A DNA stretch of 64,000 nt, from assembly GCA_963556255.1 (NCBI GenBank), contig OY744606.1, positions 76,183,268 to 76,247,267 of the forward strand. Direction: 5' to 3'. This document shows positions 59,601-64,000 of the stretch, in pieces; position 1 is the first letter of the stretch, and each line of letters opens with the position of its first letter. The notes beneath the pieces are model-generated. The model worked only from the letters and a program-made list of their open reading frames with translations. It was not told the origin of the DNA and made no database searches. The translations under genes were made by a program, and so were the position numbers. Source of the stretch: Allolobophora icterica. Its lineage: Eukaryota; Annelida; Clitellata; Crassiclitellata; Lumbricidae.

Positions 59601-62600
59601 GTGGTTTCTTTGGGATGCATAATCTGTAATCAGACATGAATCCTACAGCAAGATTGCTTCAGTAATTGAAGACCTTCTGTCACCACCATCTTCACAAACA
59701 GCAATTCCGAGAGTGTGCGTCCGGGAATTCAAAAATGGGCCCTACTACTACTTCATAACTGGAATTATAACTGAAATTATTTCAGAACTGGAATTAGAAC
59801 TGAAATTATTTCAGAACTGAAATTAGAACTGAAATTATTTCAGAACTTGAATTAGAACTGAAATAGGAATTATTTTCAGAACGAGAATTGAATTAGAATT
59901 GAAATTGAGTCTTCTGAACTGATTTAGAAGTAAAATTGGGAATTATTCTTAGAACTGAAATATCACTGCAAGAAACAGTCTCCCCGACCACGTGAAGAAT
60001 GCACCATCTCTGAAGACACTCAAATCACAGCTCACGGAGCTCAAGACCTATTATCTTCTTAAAGTATCATGTGACTGCCATTGATTTTTTAAAATTCATG
60101 TGCAGTGCCCTTTCCTTTGGTTTGGCTGAGCTATGGCGCTATACACATCGCCTTATTATTATTATAATTTTTATTATTATTATTACTTGTATTATTTTTA
60201 TTATTATTAATATAATTTTTATAACTATTATTATAATTTCTGATTTATTTACTTATTTACTTATTTATTATAATTATTATTATTATAATTATTATTATTA
60301 TTATAAAACTAGGCCAGGTTATGTTATGAATTCACTCACCACAAGTACCACAACCAGTACCACCACCAGCACACCACCAGTACCATCACGAGTACCACAA
60401 CAAGTACCACCAGTAGACGCATGTTCAGCGATGAACTGGTGTCATATCCACGACGGGAAATGAGCGCTTCTCCTAAGTTCCACTAGGGACATGGGGTCTC
60501 TCCTCTTTTTTATTAGTGTTTAGATAGACACAAACATGCCATGCCACCAGAGCTTTACCCATTGAGTCGAGCGTGTTGACATGCCACACAGTTTTCAGGT
60601 CCTGGACCCGAGCATCCATCATTCGTGCATTCAATATCACAGACAAATGGAAGAATGGTTCCCTGAACAGAGAAAAAAGCCAAAAACCATTTAGAAAATA
60701 TGGTACCAGACAAAAACCATTAATAATTTATTATTTACCATTATTTAAAGTCATAAGTTCACTCATCAGCACAGTGCATCTATTCTGGTCACAGAGTTCC
60801 CTTCAGGGACCAAACATACACGAAGCACATCGATTTAGTTGTGCTTCGTCACAGGCGCCATTCATACAATGTAGTTACAAGAAAACGAGATAGTAAAACA
60901 CAGAATAAAACCATACAATACAATTTCAATACACTATAATAAATAAAACAAATAAAGCAAACTCAAAACAATACAATCCAACATAATACAATAATAATAA
61001 TAATAATAATAACAACGACAATTTCTATGGCGTTTTAATGCAGCCTTGTCGTAACAAGGGCGCCTCACAACCAACTAAACAGATGTAAAAAAACAATACA
61101 GCAAAGGTCACAACAATTTAAATTTGGTGAAGTATACTACAAACCAAAGCAATAAGATAAATCCTGTTATGAACAAAACAACGACTAATTAATCCATTAC
61201 AAAGTAAGATTTGCAAGATAAGGTAAGTCACAGTTAATATAGGTAATGTAAGGTAAGATAATGCAAAGTTGTATATGGTAAACAAAGGTAAGGTAAGGTC
61301 AGGCAAGATAATGTAAGGTGAGCTGAAGGCAAGGTACAATAAATGGCAAAAGGTAAGTTAAGTACAGTTAAGTAATGATGAAGTAAACTCAGTTAAGGTA
61401 AGGCAAGGTGAGTCCATATTTCTGCCCTGGTGGGGTTTGAACCCCCGAATTCTTGTTCGACAGTCCAGCACACTAACCACTACACTATCAGTACGTAAAC
61501 AACAGTGTTACCTTAACTTTACATCATACTAGTTTACCTCTTCAGTAGTCGATGAAGTCGGCGACACAGACTTCGTGATGTTTGGCGACTGAAGCTTTTC
61601 CGTCACGTTTACCACCGCTTCTGCCCCGATCGGCGGTTCCACGCTAATCACCCCCTCTGCAGAGTCCCCAGTTTTTACCCCATCCTCAACAGTAACAACC
61701 TCGTTCGTTACCGCTTCCTTCCACCCCAAACTCACTGTCATGTTTCGTGTCACGTCTCCTGTCACTGTCACATTTTCAGTTACCACCCCTGCCAACATTC
61801 CTTGCGTTGGGGAAACTGTCACAGGTTTCATAGCTGTCGTCTTTGTTTTGACTAGCATTGTTTTTGTTGCTTTGCTCATCTGTTTCGGGGTCGTTTTGAG
61901 GCCTGGTTTTGGTTTCTGTTTGAGGGTGCTAATCGGTTTGGGGCGCGTCACGGTTGTAGTCGCAGACTCGGTCATGTTCCATTTGTCAAGTGTCGCGGAA
62001 GATGAGGAGGAGGGGTCTGAGTCTGTGGTCATCTGACCCTGTGCGGGAATGTGGACGGTTGGTCGTATAGGGGTCGTTTCTTTCAAGTTGATCGGATCGT
62101 CTTTCGTTCCATACATGATCAGCTCCCACTTCTCGAAAATACCTACAAATTATATCACATCAAATGATTTAATAAAAATAATGATTTTATTATGCCATGA
62201 TGGTGAAGATAACATGCATTTTTTATTATTGTTTATTTTAATCCGAGGCAAAGGTAGTTGCAGTCCTTCAGGAGAAAAATTGTCCAGAGACTGTTAATGA
62301 ATTATCATTATTGTTATAATTATTATTATTGCCATAATCATCAACATCATTATGATTGCTATTATTATCATTATTATAACTGTCTTATGTGTACTTATAT
62401 TTAAAGTTGAAGAGGATCTCAAACACAGTTTTATGCACAACTATCCCAATTTATTATTCTCTATTGCTGTCGTTGACTTATGGAATACCGAACACGATTT
62501 TTAAATTTCTTTTTTGGCTGCTATTTTTGCTTTTTGTTTAGTAATTATTGTTAATACTTAACATTAAAATATTAACGACATTGTTACCCCCATTTTGTAT

Positions 62601-63160
62601 ACCCTCATTCTATATATAACATAATATACCCTCACTTATCTGATCCTCTGCCTTCCAGTCTTTCTCGACCAACACGAAATCTGCGTTAGCAGCTTCTCTG
62701 CCTCCTCCCTTGCCTTGGACAACCCCTCTGACTTGACACAGCACACGTGAATAAACTGGTGCCCTGCCTTAGCCTTCAACTGATGCCTTAGAATTCTGGA
62801 GTTTACGATTATGATCTTACGATTACATTTAGCACCGAACAGAGGAAACTACCTGAGTTTGGCTGAGATCCGACGTTTTCAAGGACAAGGGTCCACCTTC
62901 CCTGCGGCTGTTCTCCCCAGTAGAAGACGGACATAAAGGACCAGTTCCGAAACTCTCCGTACTGGTAGTCGTACTTCCGGCGTGGCAGAAGGGTGCTCCT
63001 CGTGCCATTTGGGGAGATGAGGTGGATCTGGAGGTCACCCCGACGACTGTACGTCAAAGAGACCTTGGCCTGAATGTGCTCCAGATAGTTGACCTCGTTA
63101 CCCGTGTCCTTACAACCGTTTGTCTCCAAGGTCATCGATATACCACTTCCGTCAATTTGC
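46551..63160 (-). CDS. Furin/PCSK5-like membrane-anchored proprotein convertase, 3' 13 exons
   Basis: A secretory-pathway serine endoprotease that would cleave precursors at basic sites. Only the C-terminal 1080 residues are here, on 13 exons: 62853-63160, 61538-62142, 60559-60662, 58973-59178, 56629-56785, 55515-55679, 54433-54542, 53980-54082, 50228-50440, 49499-49698, 48685-48812, 47561-47738, 46551-47317. Residues 1-116 are P domain (RRGDLQIHL, SPNGTRSTLL, NWSFMSV, WELIMYGT). Residues 117-304 are a Ser/Thr/Lys linker with about five N-glycosylation sequons. Residues 310-830 carry ten furin-type CxxC repeats. Residues 831-1010 are a Ser/Thr/Pro stalk, about 1012-1036 a membrane span, then a 44-residue tail with YRQV (YxxPhi sorting type). 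All introns are GT-AG and phases agree. Ten repeats plus anchor resemble insect Furin-2 and PCSK5-B. The catalytic domain lies beyond the window, so activity cannot be judged. The linker is far longer than the usual few dozen residues. Confidence 0.92.
47561..47738 (-). CDS. Convertase exon (furin repeat 10)
   Basis: Acceptor tccgttatttag, donor CTCG|gtacgt. Encodes SCESCDDSCQTCSGR, CLSCFAPN, CLPCCVDVDV, CCTCDHVLG. The CLPCC...CCxC ending is typical of the last repeat in membrane-anchored PCSK5/Fur2 forms. Confidence 0.9.
47862..47885. repeat. (AAGT)n tract
   Basis: About five aagt units followed by AT-rich sequence, as at 11550 and 34807. Possibly a non-LTR tail. Confidence 0.5.
48000..48440 (+). 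repeat. (TTACC/TTTCC)n pentanucleotide-type array
   Basis: ccttacctta, ccgtttctta and ccttccctt units over 440 bp. On the gene's sense strand it reads GGTAAGGTAAG, i.e. tandem donor-like sequences. Confidence 0.95.
48519..48670 (+). mobile_element. L2-like RT fragment
   Basis: gacgcgctgcattggtttccc reads RLHWFP-like and aligns with 43090-43130. About 150 bp remain, within an intron of the convertase gene. Confidence 0.55.
48685..48812 (-). CDS. Convertase exon (furin repeat 9)
   Basis: Acceptor gtttcctgtag, donor CTG|gtcagc (weak). Encodes DNGPDNCITCSDDFAMYHG, CIVPTVETIPDCSFGQFY. The next intron contains a long GGTAAG-like array. Confidence 0.85.
48850..48905. repeat. Degenerate ATT tract
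   Basis: tattattattatgattatg units just upstream (gene sense) of the 48812 acceptor. Confidence 0.7.
49070..49215 (+). mobile_element. SINE family D fragment
   Basis: A box B-like ccggtttgagtcac is followed by gggaccttgagcaagtcctttac, also seen in weaker form at 50872-50895. This accttg.gcaagtcctt string is a common SINE body element in animals. Confidence 0.55.
49499..49698 (-). CDS. Convertase exon (furin repeats 8-9)
   Basis: Acceptor acttttttccag, donor TCAG|gtaagt. Encodes KYQEDDHCLECHEYCSAC, NDQCLECQTDHY, CLTDCPHGYYRMDGQC, CSMECNGCS. Confidence 0.92.
49745..49910 (+). mobile_element. L2-like RT fragment
   Basis: Forward reading TARFRSFAYVRPTSWNRL resembles the L2 C-terminal block (FSVVGPTIWNGLP in the 19205 copy). 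Intronic, sense-opposed to the gene. Confidence 0.55.
50228..50440 (-). CDS. Convertase exon (furin repeats 6-7)
   Basis: Acceptor aattaattccag, donor CCAA|gtatgc. Encodes FYHDGRCAENCSEG, CELCHGTCQTCSGG, CIRCFKGL, CVAQCES. Confidence 0.9.
50785..50936 (+). mobile_element. tRNA-derived SINE family D
   Basis: Box A-like tagccagttggttagagtgc and box B-like acgggtttgagcctc, then gggaccttcaaaaagtcctt. It ends where the hAT element begins; the hAT target duplication atactggt lies at its 3' end. Confidence 0.65.
51270..52830 (+). pseudogene. DNA transposase, frameshifted
   Basis: Forward frames in order give SHRKAAYIISAIASTGQ, KHREVFTSEMKASFDPVV, LHWDGKIMDDLTGSGRERID, then (shifted) LPVPKLHSGTAVTMSRAVVE, WGLRNRNKELCFDTTASNTG, LLNLACCHH. 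A decayed middle follows, then AFNRNLWYLSEVLAGFAVFD, HDLVTKSTVRFLRSLASL and VVNHLAERGVVLIQVFNS. HWDGK...DRLPV, FDTTASNTG, ACCHH and AERGV.LIQ.FN are signatures of a transposase family widespread in invertebrates. At least three disruptions are visible. Confidence 0.8.
53033..53463. mobile_element. hAT-type MITE, CAGGCCCGCCGA family
   Basis: Termini CAGGCCCGCCGAGAG and (inverted) CAGGGCCGCCGACAG; 431 bp. The perfect duplication is cattagac (53025-53032, 53464-53471). The right part has four units of about 24 bp (ggggcccgtgactgctctg). Nested in the 50945 element. Confidence 0.93.
53980..54082 (-). CDS. Convertase exon (furin repeat 6)
   Basis: Acceptor cttttatacag, donor ACAAG|gtctac (weak but phase-consistent). 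Encodes GHFEDNDATCHACHEDC, CIGSQENDCLDCWPT. The intron that follows carries the 2.8-kb hAT element. Confidence 0.85.
54100..54300. repeat. AT-rich degenerate ATT/ATC tract
   Basis: tattattattgtcattat-like sequence of about 190 bp upstream (gene sense) of exon 53980-54082. Confidence 0.7.
54433..54542 (-). CDS. Convertase exon (furin repeat 5)
   Basis: Acceptor atgtttgttgtag, donor TCAG|gtcagt. Encodes CHPACSTCFGPGDDEC, SCYHPLKLY, CVEDCPS. Confidence 0.9.
54805..55000 (+). repeat. AAGTACAATGAAATTAAT minisatellite
   Basis: Units of 19-24 bp (tacaagtacaattaaattaa) repeat about eight times with small changes. Confidence 0.85.
55515..55679 (-). CDS. Convertase exon (furin repeat 4)
   Basis: Acceptor atgtgatatccag, donor AAAT|gtacag. 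Encodes CRSCDVSCETCVGP, DCVSCASDRLQ, CVANCSEGYYIDV, TCQ. Confidence 0.9.
55735..55935 (+). repeat. Degenerate (GATT)n tract
   Basis: gattgattg words interspersed over 200 bp, similar to the pure (GATT)n at 56585-56615 and 50574-50592. Confidence 0.75.
56470..56615 (+). mobile_element. Retroelement 3' end with (GATT)n tail
   Basis: aaagcttggacagagcgcattatataaatg followed by eight gatt units has the L2 terminus-plus-tail format. The preceding gacttcagtttctctgccctggcat resembles SINE family A. It ends 13 bp before the convertase exon boundary at 56629. Confidence 0.5.
56629..56785 (-). CDS. Convertase exon (furin repeat 3)
   Basis: Acceptor acgttgttttag, donor GCAG|gtctgg (weaker). Encodes VDERSCIPCGPNCLVC, NCLRCSDDFDF, CVVTCKLSEFRDEDG. 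Confidence 0.88.
56890..57155 (+). repeat. ACCAGTACCACC minisatellite
   Basis: accagtaccaccacc-type units of 9-15 bp over 265 bp, continued after the MITE at 57511. A second array of the same unit is at 60335-60415. Confidence 0.9.
57160..57502. mobile_element. hAT-type MITE, CAGGGCTGTAGTGG family
   Basis: Termini CAGGGCTGTAGTGGAG and (inverted) CAGGGCTGTAGTGGTAA; 343 bp. The perfect duplication is cataccac (57152-57159, 57503-57510). The interior carries gggtatacagcgtatac units and the aaggtcatcaactttt module. Confidence 0.93.
57956..58914 (-). mobile_element. hAT element remnant with BED finger
   Basis: Termini CATAGTTCGAGAATTCG at both ends; 959 bp. The perfect duplication is ctggtaag (57948-57955, 58915-58922). 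acgaattttaaaaccg motifs repeat near both termini. It encodes a BED-type zinc finger on the minus strand. Confidence 0.9.
58425..58640 (-). pseudogene. BED zinc-finger of hAT transposase, N-terminal part
   Basis: Minus frames give MKEHRPEWKYV and, in another frame, NPKIQCCFCGKEFVGCSAEF, RSIFMGKIQKPGAVSG. CxxCxxxF followed by a basic helix is the first half of a BED finger as found at hAT transposase N-termini. A frameshift separates the pieces and the catalytic domain is absent. Confidence 0.6.
58973..59178 (-). CDS. Convertase exon (furin repeats 1-2)
   Basis: Acceptor tttatctttcag, donor GCAG|gtacag. Encodes HCVDVCPNLTFYDSVSGAC, CEPPCLECTGP, CRSCTVGYFL, CLENCPLQYYA. A 47-bp upstream duplication repeats its acceptor. 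Confidence 0.9.
59151..59231. repeat. 47-bp-period duplication across a splice acceptor
   Basis: caggttagggca...cacgcaatgactgaaa occurs at 59151-59184 and 59198-59231. The first copy contains the 5' edge of the convertase exon ending at 59178. Confidence 0.9.
59230..60165 (+). mobile_element. L2-like 3' end split by a MITE
   Basis: ttctctgtcgctggacccattg before 59329 joins gtctccccgaccacgtgaag after 59976, reading LPDHVKNAPSLKTLKSQL. It ends gctatggcgctatacacatcg with a TTA tail. Intronic. Confidence 0.7.
59337..59968. mobile_element. hAT-type MITE, CAGTGATATTT family
   Basis: Termini CAGTGATATTTTCG and (inverted) CAGTGATATTTCAG; 632 bp. The perfect duplication is caagaaac (59329-59336, 59969-59976). 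The right third consists of gaactgaaattatttcag units. Inserted in the L2 remnant. Confidence 0.92.
60140..60305. repeat. Degenerate TTA tract
   Basis: ttattattataatttttatt units following the L2 terminus; probably its expanded tail. Confidence 0.75.
60335..60415 (+). repeat. ACCAGTACCACC minisatellite, second array
   Basis: caagtaccacaaccagtaccacc units, same as 56890-57155. Confidence 0.8.
60559..60662 (-). CDS. Convertase exon (furin repeat 1, first part)
   Basis: Acceptor ctctgttcag, donor GG|gtaaag. Encodes GTILPFVCDIECTNDG, CSGPGPENCVACQHARLN. The C-x4-C-x7-C-x2-C spacing equals the first cysteine-rich repeat of PCSK5. Confidence 0.9.
60985..61015. repeat. Short (AAT)n tract
   Basis: aataataat units of about 25 bp; 60900-61190 is otherwise AT-rich intron. 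Confidence 0.8.
61200..61410 (+). repeat. Degenerate GGTAA array
   Basis: aaggtaaggt, gataatgtaaggt units; abuts the family A SINE head and is probably its tail. Confidence 0.75.
61418..61497 (-). mobile_element. SINE family A head fragment
   Basis: Box A (inverse ctaaccactacactatcag) and box B (inverse gggtttgaaccccc) of the tRNA-like head remain, lying 41 bp from the convertase donor at 61537. Confidence 0.65.
61538..62142 (-). CDS. Convertase exon (P-domain end and long Ser/Thr/Lys linker)
   Basis: Acceptor taatttgtag, donor GAG|gtaaac. It completes the P domain (GIFEKWELIMYGT) and then codes about 188 residues rich in Thr, Ser, Lys and Pro, with sequons NMTES, NVTVT, NMTVS, NVTEK and NITKS. 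One basic stretch (KQKPKPGLKTTPKQ) stands out. No cysteine is present. At 605 bp it is the longest internal exon. Confidence 0.9.
62640..62825 (+). mobile_element. L2-like 3' end with GATTACG tail
   Basis: gatcctctgccttccagtc, aataaactggtgccctg and tacgattatgatcttacgatt match 2035-2215. It ends 27 bp from the convertase exon edge at 62853. Confidence 0.7.
62853..63160 (-). CDS. Convertase exon (P domain)
   Basis: Acceptor ctgaacttacag, donor CAG|gtagtt. Encodes QIDGSGIS, NYLEHIQAKVSLTYSRRGD, HLISPNGTRSTLLPRR and WGEQPQGRWTLVLE. RRGDLQIHL and SPNGTRS are P-domain hallmarks. The exon starts with one base of a split codon, so a further exon lies upstream outside the window or beyond the 63.2-64 kb intron. 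Confidence 0.93.
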
Positions 63161-64000
63161 CTGTAAGTTCAGAAACAAATGGTATAATAAGGTAAGGTGA
63201 CCTAGGGTTACTTAAGGTAAACCCCCAGTTACCTTATTACCCCAGTTTATCTGTCAGTTTATGCATAAAACTGAGGTACTGAGAAGGCATGATATTAAAT
63301 GCTTAGATAACTAATTAACTAATAAACTCAGAGGTTTAGCCATGGTAAGATTAAGCTAATACATGGTATTCCATATAATTAAAGTAGTTTGTCAATTTAG
63401 ACTCTACATATGACAACCTTCAACTGTAAACACGTCACCTATCAATCCTGGATGGGAATCCATCCATGGGATCTACACGTATGCGAGGGCTGCCACTGCA
63501 GACATGTCTTCACATCAGAAAACTGTTTACCTAGTGATGAAATTTTTTATTGTGATGACTTTAACATCACTTCAGCTCTAATGAGGTGCTTATTAAGTCT
63601 CTGGATACACACACGTAAACATATATGCATGCATACATGCACAGATACACGCATACCTACACGCATGCCTACATACATACATACATATATGCATGCATAG
63701 CAAACTACCCACATGCATACATACCGATACATACATGCATACATGTACACACGTTCAAACATACATTGATGCAGAGGAAACAAGCCAAATGCATCAGACA
63801 TGTAAACCACATGTACAACTGAGGCATCTGTCAAAATGCTGAACGCCGTCTCAAAACAAGTTACGAAAACATTTGTAGATGGACGTCAATGGTGAGACTC
63901 GTCCGAGCAACAAAGTCAACATCCCATCACTTCTATCGCTTATTTTCCTTTGCATTAAGCAACTGAGACAGTTCAAGGTCTCATTCCTGGGTTAGTGGCG
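63161..64000. other. Convertase intron, 5' part of window
   Basis: Contains ggtaaggtgacc words at 63190-63240 and a degenerate CATA/CATG array at 63615-63770. No further exon was recognised before the window end. Confidence 0.5.

Overview
The window is eukaryotic and almost certainly from an invertebrate animal with a repeat-rich genome. Evidence is one spliced animal gene with GT/AG introns, many L2/CR1-like non-LTR retrotransposon remnants, tRNA-derived SINEs, dozens of microsatellites, and a dense population of hAT-type DNA transposons with intact 8-bp target duplications. A marine invertebrate such as an echinoderm would fit, but the phylum cannot be fixed from this sequence alone. There are no bacterial-type operons, rRNA genes or CRISPR arrays. 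Most long open frames are translations of microsatellites.

The only confident cellular gene lies on the minus strand from 63160 down to 46551. It is the 3' part (13 exons, 1080 codons before the stop) of a furin/PCSK5-like proprotein convertase. In order it encodes most of the P domain, a roughly 200-residue Ser/Thr/Lys-rich linker, ten furin-type cysteine-rich repeats, a roughly 180-residue Ser/Thr/Pro stalk, one membrane span and a 44-residue cytosolic tail with a YRQV motif. The prodomain and catalytic subtilisin domain must lie beyond 64000. All exon junctions keep phase. The layout resembles membrane-anchored PCSK5-B and insect Furin-2.

1-8 kb holds L2 and retroelement remnants, trinucleotide arrays, SINEs and a terminal-inverted-repeat element carrying a near-perfect 2 x 223-bp palindrome. 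8.1-10.5 kb is one hAT-like element with a fold-back interior. 11-26 kb is SINE-in-L2 nesting and large simple arrays. 27-31 kb has two hAT elements and a pogo-like TA-flanked element that itself contains a hAT MITE. 32-46 kb carries a Harbinger-like MITE and a run of hAT MITEs. 46.5-63.2 kb is the convertase gene, whose introns took in at least five hAT-type insertions, several L2 remnants and SINEs. 63.2-64 kb is intronic sequence with tetranucleotide repeat.

The most notable non-gene signal is the hAT cohort. About nineteen elements can be delimited by eye, sixteen with perfect 8-bp duplications. They fall into many terminal-repeat families, yet three families share one internal AT-rich module. 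Other points worth attention are the palindrome, a 47-bp duplication that doubles a splice acceptor in the convertase gene, and an intronic array of several hundred bases of GGTAAG-like units on the sense strand.
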